Assembly: GCA_030696045.1 (NCBI GenBank) | Contig: JAUYNO010000008.1 | Location: 1 to 46,023 of the forward strand | Reading direction: 5' to 3' | Source of the DNA: Stagnimonas sp. | GTDB taxonomy: Bacteria; Pseudomonadota; Gammaproteobacteria; Nevskiales; Nevskiaceae | DNA: 46,023 nucleotides | Shown: one piece after another, positions 1-6,971 of the stretch | How positions within the stretch are numbered: the first letter of the stretch is position 1 | Layout: every line of letters begins with the position of its first letter | Notes under the pieces: model-generated | What the model saw: the letters and a program-made list of their open reading frames with translations, nothing else | Database searches by the model: none | What the model was told of the DNA's origin: nothing | Made by a program: the position numbers and the translations under genes

Positions 1-191
1 TGCTGACCGAGAAGTCGACCGGGCACTACCTGGTCAGTGTTCGCGCGCCCATGCACAACAAGCGCGGAGCCGACGAGCTTTGCCGTCGCTTTCCGACCGG
101 GGGCGGGCGGGCCGCAGCCGCCGGCATCAATGATCTGCCGCAGCAGCGGCTGGCTGATTTCTGGCAGCAGTTTCAGCAGCAGTACGCGTAG
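1..191 (+). CDS. DHH-family phosphoesterase, C-terminal end (partial)
   Basis: This is the 3' end of a gene that begins before the window; the reading frame starts at position 3 and stops with TAG at 189-191. The visible residues carry a glycine-rich PTGGGRAAAAGIN segment. That matches the substrate-binding loop of the DHHA1 domain, which closes the C-terminus of DHH-type phosphoesterases (manganese-dependent hydrolases of phosphodiester or oligonucleotide substrates). Only about 62 residues are present, so the catalytic DHH motif cannot be checked and the exact subfamily is unknown. An overlapping ATG-started frame at 37-333 runs through the repeat downstream and is not believable as a gene. 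Confidence 0.65.
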   Translation, partial: LTEKSTGHYLVSVRAPMHNKRGADELCRRFPTGGGRAAAAGINDLPQQRLADFWQQFQQQYA

Positions 192-239
192 AGCGATTTT
201 GGCTCAAATGGAGACATCGTTCTTCGCAGCGCGAATCAG

Positions 240-380
240 TCCCCTCCCTCGCTTGCGGGGGAGGGTTAGGGTGGGGGCAGCGAGCGGAGCGAGCCCCGCG
301 CTAACGCCAAACCTCGGCGGAAATATTCGCTAGCGCTCACCCGCCCCCATCCCGGCCTTCCCCCGCAAGCAGGGGAAGGA
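240..380. repeat. GC-rich interspersed inverted repeat, copy 1
   Basis: The left arm (240-278) and the right arm (about 342-380) are near reverse complements. Each contains a small hairpin built from a C-rich block, GCTTGCG or CGCAAGC, and a G-rich block followed by a GGGTTAGGG-like stretch. The element fills most of the space between the convergent DHH phosphoesterase and suhB genes. Related sequence lies inside the AtuA-type gene at 41386-41492 and at the right edge of the window. It has no coding capacity of its own. Confidence 0.75.
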
Positions 381-414
381 GACAAGCGACGTCGCCATCT
401 AAACGAAAATTGTT

Positions 415-1203
415 CTAGGCGCCGGGCTCCAGCTTGCCCAGCAAATCCTTCAATGGCGCCAGCAGTTTGGGCGTGGCGGCGAGCAGGTTGCCGTGCTCCA
501 GCGGGTCGCCTTCGGCCAGCGAGGCAATGCCGCCGCCGGCTTCCTGTACCAACACTATTCCGGCGGCAATGTCCCAGGGCTTGAGATTGAGCTCGAAGAA
601 GCCATCCAGCCGGCCGGCCGCGACATAGGCCAGGTCCAGCGCGGCAGCACCGGCGCGGCGCAGGCCGGCGGTGTTCTCGGCGACCCGCCGCATCATCGGC
701 AGGTAGCGGTCCAGCGTGTCGGGATTGCGGATCGGGAAGCCGGTGCCGATCAGGGCGTCCTCCATGTCCTTGGTCTTGCTGACCCGGATGCGCTTGTTGT
801 TGAGCGTCGCGCCCTCGTTGCGGCTGGCGACGTAGAGGTCCTGGGTGCAGGGCGCGTAGACCACGCCGTGCTCGAGCCGGCCGCGTACCTGCACGCCGAT
901 GGAGACCGCGAAATGGGGCAGGGCGTGCAGGAAATTGGTGGTGCCGTCGAGCGGATCGATGATCCAGCGCACCTCGGCATCGCTGCCGGAAGCGCCGCCT
1001 TCCTCACCGAGAATGGCGTGCTCGGGGTAGTGCTTGCGGATGATCTTGACGATCTCGGCCTCGGCGCCGCGATCCACCTGGGTGACGAAATCGCTCTTAC
1101 CCTTGCGCTCGATCTTCAGCGAATCCGCGCGATCGTAATTGCGCATGATGTAGTTGCCTGCGGCACGTGCGGCGAGGACGGCGATATTGGCGAGCGGCTG
1201 CAT
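415..1203 (-). CDS. suhB: Inositol-1-monophosphatase family protein SuhB
   Basis: The 262-residue product is a full-length member of the Li+-sensitive inositol monophosphatase family. The metal-binding motif WIIDPLDGTTNF gives Asp83 and Asp86, the upstream GEE gives Glu67/68, and the second family motif WDIAAG gives Asp211. In E. coli SuhB hydrolyses inositol monophosphate in vitro, but its main role is in rRNA transcription antitermination and ribosome maturation together with Nus factors. The gene diverges from trmJ across 41 bases, the same pairing as in E. coli. The ATG at 1201-1203 is chosen because the N-terminus lines up with the family. Confidence 0.95.
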   Translation of the reverse strand: MQPLANIAVLAARAAGNYIMRNYDRADSLKIERKGKSDFVTQVDRGAEAEIVKIIRKHYPEHAILGEEGGASGSDAEVRWIIDPLDGTTNFLHALPHFAVSIGVQVRGRLEHGVVYAPCTQDLYVASRNEGATLNNKRIRVSKTKDMEDALIGTGFPIRNPDTLDRYLPMMRRVAENTAGLRRAGAAALDLAYVAAGRLDGFFELNLKPWDIAAGIVLVQEAGGGIASLAEGDPLEHGNLLAATPKLLAPLKDLLGKLEPGA

Positions 1204-1244
1204 GGCAAAAAGCGAGTGAAGGCAAGCGCTTAGAATATCACGCT

Positions 1245-2075
1245 ATGTCCGAAGCTCCCCTGGCGGCCCCGTCCGCGCGCAGCGATTCCCTGTTCGACCC
1301 CCGCCTGGCCAACTTCCGGGTGGTGCTCAGCCATACCCAGCACCCGGGCAATATCGGTTCGACCGCCCGCGCCATGATGAATATGGGCCTGCGCGATCTC
1401 GCGCTGGTCGAGCCCGAACGCTATCCACATCCGCAGGCGCGGGCGCAGGCGTCCGGCGCGCTGGTGGTGCTGGAGGAAGCCAGGGTCTGCAAAACCCTGG
1501 AGGAAGCGGTTGCCGACTGCGCCTGGGTGGTGGGGACCTCGGCCCGCGCCCGGCACCTGGGCGACGAGCCCCTGACGCCCGAAGCCTTCGCCGAGCAGGC
1601 CGTGCAGCGCGCGGTCCATGGCAAGGTCGCGCTGGTGTTCGGCTACGAGCAGACCGGCCTCACCAACGAAGAGCTGGATCGCTGCAATGCCGTGGTGGCG
1701 ATTCCGACCAATCCCGGCTATTCCTCACTCAATCTGGCGCAGGCGGTGCAGGTGCTGTGCTACGTGCTGCGTCGTGCCGCGATTGCCGGAGTGCCGCGCG
1801 TCTCGACCAAGGGCGACCATCCCTGGTACCAGCCGCCGACGGCCGAGCAGGTAGAGCAGTTCTACGAGCATCTGGAAACAGTGCTGTTGGCGACCGGCTT
1901 CCTCGACCCCGACAATCCTCGGTTGCTGATGCGACGCCTGCGCACCCTGTTCAACCGCTCGCAGCCCGACCTCAACGAACTCAACCTGCTGCGCGGCATC
2001 CTGACCACGGTTGAAAAGCCCAAGCGCCGCCGCAACAACCAGCACATCCTGTTGCCGCCGCTGGCGGAGGATTGA
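1245..2075 (+). CDS. trmJ: tRNA (cytidine/uridine-2'-O-)-methyltransferase TrmJ
   Basis: TrmJ is a SPOUT-class enzyme that methylates the 2'-O of nucleotide 32 in the tRNA anticodon loop using SAM. The 276-residue product shows the early [13 protein letters not shown] segment and the two parts of the trefoil knot that binds [16 protein letters not shown] and [16 protein letters not shown]. The frame is open from 1167, but the upstream 26 codons overlap suhB antisense and do not look like family sequence, so the ATG at 1245 is preferred. A TAGAAT hexamer at 1231-1236 is close enough to the start that transcription might begin almost at the ATG. cysE follows within 8 bases. Confidence 0.93.
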   Translation: MSEAPLAAPSARSDSLFDPRLANFRVVLSHTQHPGNIGSTARAMMNMGLRDLALVEPERYPHPQARAQASGALVVLEEARVCKTLEEAVADCAWVVGTSARARHLGDEPLTPEAFAEQAVQRAVHGKVALVFGYEQTGLTNEELDRCNAVVAIPTNPGYSSLNLAQAVQVLCYVLRRAAIAGVPRVSTKGDHPWYQPPTAEQVEQFYEHLETVLLATGFLDPDNPRLLMRRLRTLFNRSQPDLNELNLLRGILTTVEKPKRRRNNQHILLPPLAED

Positions 2076-2083
2076 ACGCTCCC

Positions 2084-2824
2084 ATGCCCTTGCTAGCCCG
2101 TATCGCCGAAGACATCCGCAGCATCCGCGAGCGCGACCCCGCCGCCCGCTCGAGTTGGGAAGTGCTCACCTGCTATCCCGGCCTGCACGCGGTCTGGGGC
2201 CACCGTGTCTCGCACTGGCTATGGAGCCACGGCCTGAAGTGGCTGGGCCGCTTCAATTCCAATCTGGCGCGCTGGATCACCGGCATCGAGATCCATCCCG
2301 GGGCACAGATTGGCCGCCGCTTGTTCATCGATCACGGCTACGGCGTGGTGATCGGCGAAACCGCCGTGATCGGTAACGATGTCACCATCTATCAGGGCGT
2401 GACCCTCGGCGGCACCAGCCTGGAAAAGGGCGCCAAGCGCCATCCGACCCTGGGCAACGGCGTGGTCGTCGGCGGTGGCGCCAAGGTGTTGGGCGGTTTC
2501 ACCGTCGGCGACGATGCCCGCATCGGCTCCAATGCGGTGGTGGTCAAGGCCGTGCCGGCCGGCGCCACGGCGGTCGGCATCCCGGCGCGGATCATCAGCG
2601 ATGCCGACTCCCATGCCGCCCATGGCTTTGACGCCTACGGCATCACCCGCGACATGCCAGACCCGGTCGCCAATGCCATCCGTGACCTACTGCAGCGCAT
2701 CGCCGAGCAGGATCAACGCCTGGCCGAACTGGGCGCCGCGCTGCAGCGCTCCGGTATTGTGGTGCCGGGCACCGAGCCCAAGCCGATGCCGCTGCCGGAG
2801 TTCTGCCGGGAGTCCGGGCGCTAG
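2084..2824 (+). CDS. cysE: Serine O-acetyltransferase CysE
   Basis: CysE makes O-acetylserine from serine and acetyl-CoA, the committed step of cysteine synthesis. The product is 246 residues. It has the SAT N-terminal helical part, then the left-handed beta-helix with hexapeptide repeats ([21 protein letters not shown] and onward) and the [12 protein letters not shown] active-site region. A TTG at 2072 would extend it by four residues, but GGAGG at 2066-2070 sits better for the ATG at 2084. The gene follows trmJ closely and precedes the cysteine-desulfurase region, so cysteine supply and sulfur transfer are near neighbours. The last 60 residues are variable, with a predicted helix rich in Arg, Glu and Leu. 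Confidence 0.93.
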   Translation: MPLLARIAEDIRSIRERDPAARSSWEVLTCYPGLHAVWGHRVSHWLWSHGLKWLGRFNSNLARWITGIEIHPGAQIGRRLFIDHGYGVVIGETAVIGNDVTIYQGVTLGGTSLEKGAKRHPTLGNGVVVGGGAKVLGGFTVGDDARIGSNAVVVKAVPAGATAVGIPARIISDADSHAAHGFDAYGITRDMPDPVANAIRDLLQRIAEQDQRLAELGAALQRSGIVVPGTEPKPMPLPEFCRESGR

Positions 2825-2863
2825 CGCATTTTTTCGTTTAAGTTCAGACATCGACCGCCGTGG

Positions 2864-2881
2864 TTCCGGCGAAAGCCGGAA
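2864..2881. repeat. Short REP-like palindrome (ttccggc-gaaa-gccggaa)
   Basis: A perfect 7-bp stem with a GAAA tetraloop lies 40 bases after cysE and continues into AATCCAG. The motif resembles dispersed intergenic palindromes known from xanthomonads and relatives. No T-run follows directly, so it is not a classical terminator, although it could stabilise the cysE mRNA end. The rest of 2825-3025 holds nothing I recognise. Confidence 0.5.
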
Positions 2882-3025
2882 TCCAGCACCCGCCAGGATC
2901 TCCCGGCTTGAAGGACTGCATGCCGACTTTTGCCAGCATGACGGTGTATGCACAGATTTAAATCGGAAACGCGCTAGTGCTTAATAGCGTTTTTCGACGC
3001 TGAACCTTATACCCCCTCGGCCTGA

Positions 3026-4087
3026 TTAGTTTCCGGTCGCCGTATCTATGGCTCGCTTGGCGACGTCGAACTGCGCCTGCGGGATGACACCAGTACGGTC
3101 GGGTGCGAAATTAAGCAATAGATTTGTATTGTTATCGACTGAACCGCGCCAGAGCGCGACGATCTGCTCCTCGGTAAGCGATAAAGTGCCTTCGCCATAA
3201 ACCCAGCGATCAACGGCCGATGCGCATACTTCCATCGGAATGAAATAATCCTTTCCGTCTATAGTTACATTTGGATTGTATCGCTTTTGCGGCAACAGAG
3301 ACTCCGAATTTACGACATCAACGACATTCGGCGCATATTTTAAAGCGCCCTCGGCGTTGCCTCCCACGTTCATGTTGATAATGGCGTTCGGCTGGTGCTG
3401 TCGAATCAAGTCGGAAGCGATTTGTTGCCTGGGCTGCGTTACAAATCTACCTCTATCCAGCCAAACCATCTCCAGACTCCCGTAGGAGGTTAGAAGTTCT
3501 TCCAATTGAGCCATCATCAAGTCCCACCAAGCACCTGATTCAGATTTTTTTACGAAATTTTGAATATATTCATTTGCTTCAGTGGTAAGATATTCGGCCC
3601 GCCCTGGGTGAAGCACGTTTAAATCATACCAATTGAAATATATTCCTGGCTTTATGTTGTATTTATAACAAGCCGTTACGAATTCCAATACGACATCTCG
3701 CTGATCGGAGGAGCCATTGATAACGGAATAATCAGTTGTGGTCGTATGCCACATGCAAAATCCGCCGTTGTGCTTGGCCACCAACACCATGTAACGCGCC
3801 CCCAATTCAGCGGCCAGCCGCACCCACTGGTCTACATCCAGTGCCGAGGGGGCATAAGTCGTGGCCGGGGTCTTGAAGGTGTCTTTTGCACGGCCGCTAA
3901 ATGTATTTATGCCAAAATGAACAAAAACGCCCAACTGATAATCTTTAAACTGCCGCAAGCGATTCATGGAATGATATGAAGCAATATTGGTGCCTTGCCA
4001 TGCTGCCAAGGAGGCCCCGGGGATCGTGGCAGCGGCTAACCCCGCTTTCAGAACGCCCCGTCGCAACAAATCTACTGAACCAATCAT
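3026..4087 (-). CDS. Alpha-L-fucosidase, glycoside hydrolase family 29, exported
   Basis: The 353-residue product has the GH29 fold markers: GVFVHFGIN near residue 53 (His57), LVAKHNGGFCMW near 102 (Lys105, His106), and MVWLDRG at 207-213, where Asp211 fits the catalytic nucleophile position. Such enzymes release L-fucose from glycans by a retaining mechanism. The N-terminus (RRGVLKAGLAAA) resembles a twin-arginine export signal, so the enzyme probably acts in the periplasm or outside. It is shorter than many GH29 proteins and seems to lack the C-terminal beta-sandwich. Base composition is clearly unlike the neighbours: 3541-3600 contains only 19 G or C in 60. No other fucose genes lie nearby. 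Together this suggests horizontal acquisition. Confidence 0.85.
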   Translation of the reverse strand: MIGSVDLLRRGVLKAGLAAATIPGASLAAWQGTNIASYHSMNRLRQFKDYQLGVFVHFGINTFSGRAKDTFKTPATTYAPSALDVDQWVRLAAELGARYMVLVAKHNGGFCMWHTTTTDYSVINGSSDQRDVVLEFVTACYKYNIKPGIYFNWYDLNVLHPGRAEYLTTEANEYIQNFVKKSESGAWWDLMMAQLEELLTSYGSLEMVWLDRGRFVTQPRQQIASDLIRQHQPNAIINMNVGGNAEGALKYAPNVVDVVNSESLLPQKRYNPNVTIDGKDYFIPMEVCASAVDRWVYGEGTLSLTEEQIVALWRGSVDNNTNLLLNFAPDRTGVIPQAQFDVAKRAIDTATGN

Positions 4088-4358
4088 GGCATTCTCTCGC
4101 TCAACGAGCCCTCTGATGTTTGCTTAAATTATCACCGTCTGCAGATATTGCATAGGTACATTTCTTGACCGACCGCGTTGCGACTCAATGTCCGACCGAC
4201 CGCCTCCTGCGGAGGGCCTTGCACAAGTCGCTGGGATTCGAGCAGGGTGTTTTTTTGAGGTGGGTATAGATAGCTTCCTCAAATTTTGTCGGTGCCGCGT
4301 GCTGCCGTTGCCGCGCCGCCGACTCCGAGGCCGTCAGGCGTGCTGCGAACCAGCGACC

Positions 4359-4640
4359 TCAGGGGCTGCCGCAGTCCTCGGTCTTGCCGGCGCAGGCCTC
4401 GGCCTTGCTGCCCGGTGCGCTGGCGCGGGCACTGGCGCCCTGGCGGTTGGCCTGGGTCTCGGCCTTGGCAGGACCGGCTTCGGCACGGCTGTAGGCGCCG
4501 TTGGCGCCGACGCCGGTCTCCGCCTTCATGCCGGGTGCGCGGGCGCTGACCTTCGCCCCGTCCGGGCCGACGCTCACATTGGCGGCGCAAGCCGACAGCA
4601 GCAGGCCGCCGAGCAGGATTGGCGCGACAATTCGGTGCAT
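4359..4640 (-). CDS. Small Ala/Lys/Gly-rich lipoprotein, function unknown
   Basis: The 93-residue product begins with a short charged N-region, a hydrophobic stretch and a lipobox LLSAC with the lipidated cysteine at position 18. This predicts a lipoprotein anchored to the inner or outer membrane. The mature part is low in complexity: SARAPGMKAE is echoed later by ARASAPGSKAE, with further KAE units between. It ends in a small Cys-containing tail (Cys83, Cys90 approximately). I do not recognise a family. The opposite strand has a longer open frame across the same interval, but the signal peptide and lipobox favour the reverse-strand gene. Its upstream side faces the inverted-repeat element. 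Confidence 0.6.
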   Translation of the reverse strand: MHRIVAPILLGGLLLSACAANVSVGPDGAKVSARAPGMKAETGVGANGAYSRAEAGPAKAETQANRQGASARASAPGSKAEACAGKTEDCGSP

Positions 4641-4993
4641 GGAGTTCCCCTGTTTTCCCTTCTGATGGATGAAGCGGTGGTTCAGGCCGCGTCGCCTTGA
4701 CTACTGTCTACTTAGAACTTGTCCGTAAACAAATCGCGCCTGCGTTGCCGGTCAAAATCGCGTCAGGCGAGGCGCGGGCCGACGCGAAGGCTTGAAGCCT
4801 TCGCTAGGCTCGCAACGACGCATGGCGCGATTTTGGCCAGCAACCCTTCGGGGCGGGACTGTTTTGGGGCATTGCTACGTCAGCCAGAGAGGGAAATAGA
4901 ACCACTATTCCCCTCTCTGGCTTCCTTGCACTGCCCCAAAACAGCCTTCCGCCGCAGGCGTGATTTATTTACGGACAAGTTCTTAAACCGCTG
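4641..4993. other. 353-base gene-free interval holding a MITE-like element
   Basis: No credible gene is present here. The left 70 bases would be the upstream region of the reverse-strand lipoprotein gene. The remainder is the inverted-repeat element at 4715-4982. Only eight bases (4986-4993) separate its right target duplicate from the cysteine desulfurase ATG, and no Shine-Dalgarno sequence is visible there. Confidence 0.7.
4715..4982. mobile_element. 268-bp MITE-like element with terminal inverted repeats
   Basis: The ends are inverted repeats of about 30 bp: GAACTTGTCCGTAAACAAAT on the left, and on the right GAACTTGTCCGTAAATAAAT read on the other strand, continuing into CGCCTGCG. A TTA trinucleotide flanks both sides (4712-4714 and 4983-4985), consistent with a 3-bp target duplication. 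A second, internal palindrome spans roughly 4858-4946, with arms containing CTGTTTTGGGGCA and CAGAGAGG blocks. There is no transposase frame. A 3-bp duplication of this type is known for some IS5-group elements, but the family assignment is only inference. Confidence 0.75.
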
Positions 4994-6115
4994 ATGCCCA
5001 GCTATCTCGATCACAACGCCACCACGCCGGTCGACCCGCGGGTCGTCGAAGCGATGCTGCCCTACCTTGCCGGACCCTACGGCAATCCGTCCAGCCTGCA
5101 CCGCTACGGCCGGCTGGCGCGCGACGCGGTGGAGCGCGCCCGGGCCCAGGTGGCGGCGCTGATCGGCGCCCAGCCCGGCGAAATACTGTGGACCAGCGGC
5201 GGTACTGAGGCCAACAACCTCGCGCTCAAGGGCTTGTGCCAGGGCGAGCCGCAGGGGCGGGTGCTGTACGGCGCCACTGAGCACCCGGCGGTGATGGAGG
5301 CGGCCGAGAGCCTGCGCGCCCAGGGCTGGGTGGTGGAGCCGGTGGCGGTTGATGCTGGCGGGTTGATCGAGGCCCCGGCCTTCCGGGCGCAACTGCGCGC
5401 CGGCCCGCTGCGCGTGGTCAGTCTGATGTGGGCCAATAACGAAACCGGCGTGGTGCAGGATCTCGCTCCCTGGGTGGAGCCGGTGCATGCCGGCGGCGGC
5501 TGGCTGCACGTCGACGCCACCCAGGCGGCCGGCAAGCTGCCGCTCGATTTCGCCGCGCTGGGCGCCGATCTCATGACCGTGTCCAGTCACAAGCTGTACG
5601 GCCCCAAGGGCATCGGCGCGCTGGCCCTGCGGGCCGAGGTGGACCTGCAGGCGCAGTTGCACGGCGGCGCCCAGGAAAAGGGCTTGCGCGGCGGCACCGA
5701 GAACCTGCCCGCCATCGTTGGGTTCGGCGTCGCTGCCGAACTGGCGGCGGCCGAGCTGGCGCAACGCGCCGCCCACTGCCTGGCGTTACGGGAGCGCCTG
5801 GATGCCGGTCTGCGCGCCCTGCCAGGGCTGCGGCTGTTCGCCGGTGGCGTGGAGCGCCTGCCCAACACCAGCCAGTTCGGCCTCGATGGCTGGGAGGGCG
5901 AGGCCCTGCTGATGCACCTGGATCGCCTGGGCTATGCCGTCAGCAGCGGCTCGGCTTGCGCCAGCGGCAGTGGCGAGCCCAGCCATGTGCTGCTGGCGAT
6001 GGGCGTCGATCCGCTGATTGCCAAGGGGGCGGTGCGGGTCAGCCTGGGCAAGGACAGCCGCGAGGCCGAGGTCGATGGTTTCCTGGCCGCCTTGCGCGGC
6101 TTGCTGCGGAGCTAA
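4994..6115 (+). CDS. Cysteine desulfurase, NifS/IscS type (stand-alone)
   Basis: This PLP enzyme takes sulfur from cysteine, leaving alanine, and holds it as a persulfide for Fe-S or thio-cofactor synthesis. The 373-residue product starts in the family manner (YLDHNATTP). It has GGTEANN for cofactor binding, HVDATQ, the Schiff-base lysine in SSHKLYGPKG (Lys200), and the mobile-loop cysteine in SSGSACASGSGEPSHVL (Cys322). It is a little shorter than E. coli IscS. Its ATG is only 11 bases from the end of the inverted-repeat element, and no good ribosome-binding site is visible. It converges with the next gene, and the two stop codons overlap in CTAA. Whether it acts as the main IscS or as a NifS-like paralogue cannot be told. 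Confidence 0.92.
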   Translation: MPSYLDHNATTPVDPRVVEAMLPYLAGPYGNPSSLHRYGRLARDAVERARAQVAALIGAQPGEILWTSGGTEANNLALKGLCQGEPQGRVLYGATEHPAVMEAAESLRAQGWVVEPVAVDAGGLIEAPAFRAQLRAGPLRVVSLMWANNETGVVQDLAPWVEPVHAGGGWLHVDATQAAGKLPLDFAALGADLMTVSSHKLYGPKGIGALALRAEVDLQAQLHGGAQEKGLRGGTENLPAIVGFGVAAELAAAELAQRAAHCLALRERLDAGLRALPGLRLFAGGVERLPNTSQFGLDGWEGEALLMHLDRLGYAVSSGSACASGSGEPSHVLLAMGVDPLIAKGAVRVSLGKDSREAEVDGFLAALRGLLRS

Positions 6116-6741
6116 GTCGAACTGGGCATCAGGAGACTGCGGGTGCGCGCGAGCAGGCCGCCGCCGTTGCTGCCCTTGCCATCGTTGAGCCGGCGGTTGT
6201 AGTCCAGCAGCAGCAGCTTGCGGCGCAGGCCGAGCATGCGGGTGACCGAGTCCACCACGAGCTCGCCCGCACCGCCCAGGTGCTGGTTCTGTTCCACCTG
6301 TTCGACCAGGCGCAGGGTTGCGGCGACCGGCAGCACCCGGGCCACCAGCCGCTGCTCCTCGTCACGCGAATAGCGCAGCAAGACCCGCAGCGCTTGCAGG
6401 AAATCGCGCAGCGACTCGAAGGAATCCAGCGCCCAGACCGCGCGGGCCAGGCTGGTTTGCCCGTGGCGCAGCTGGGGGCTGAGCAGATCGCCCAGCCGCA
6501 GCAGTTCGTCCTCGTAGTCCAGGCTGCTGTCCAGGCGCAGGCCATCCACCTCGCCGTCGGGCAGCAGCAGGCTGTAGCTCGCCTCGTCCGGATGCAGGCG
6601 GGCCGGGTCCAGGCCGGAGTTCAGGCAGGCGTCGTGGACAAAGGCCTGCAGGACCGGGGTGTCCGGCAGGCTGGCACCGGCGGCGACAAATTCATCCAGT
6701 GATCCGGGCTTGCTACTTCGCGGTTGGTCCGGCTTGCTCAT
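6112..6741 (-). CDS. Conserved-looking hypothetical protein, unknown function
   Basis: The 209-residue product matches no family I recognise. It appears mostly helical and soluble, with no signal peptide or membrane segment. It has an acidic middle (LDYEDELLRLGDLL), a long Leu/Arg-rich helical stretch (LRDFLQALRVLLRYSRDEEQRL) and a basic C-terminal part (RKLLLLDYNRRLN). It lies on the reverse strand between two cysteine desulfurase genes, overlapping the stop of the first by four bases and diverging from the second across 230 bases. Codon use is like the neighbours, so it looks like a real resident gene. Its position suggests, but does not show, a link to sulfur or Fe-S metabolism. Confidence 0.65.
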   Translation of the reverse strand: MSKPDQPRSSKPGSLDEFVAAGASLPDTPVLQAFVHDACLNSGLDPARLHPDEASYSLLLPDGEVDGLRLDSSLDYEDELLRLGDLLSPQLRHGQTSLARAVWALDSFESLRDFLQALRVLLRYSRDEEQRLVARVLPVAATLRLVEQVEQNQHLGGAGELVVDSVTRMLGLRRKLLLLDYNRRLNDGKGSNGGGLLARTRSLLMPSST

Positions 6742-6971
6742 GGTTCCGTTCCCTCGGTTCCCTTTGCCGCCGTGGCGACGGCGGAAAGACTTTAGTTCTA
6801 GTTATGACCTGCTGGTCGCCGAATCATCCGTTTTCGTCTCGACCCTGCGCAAGAGCCGCCCCAGGCTCCGGCGACGACCCGGTCACAAGCCCATGAAATC
6901 TTGGTGAAACCACTCCGACTGAAAGCGCTTGGCTTGACGTCGTGGCGGTCAGCGGCTGCACTGCGCGCCCC

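Noticed and set aside
4188..4700. A 170-residue forward frame over the small lipoprotein
   Set aside because: The reverse-strand frame has a complete lipoprotein signal peptide and lipobox; the forward frame shows none and runs into the element.
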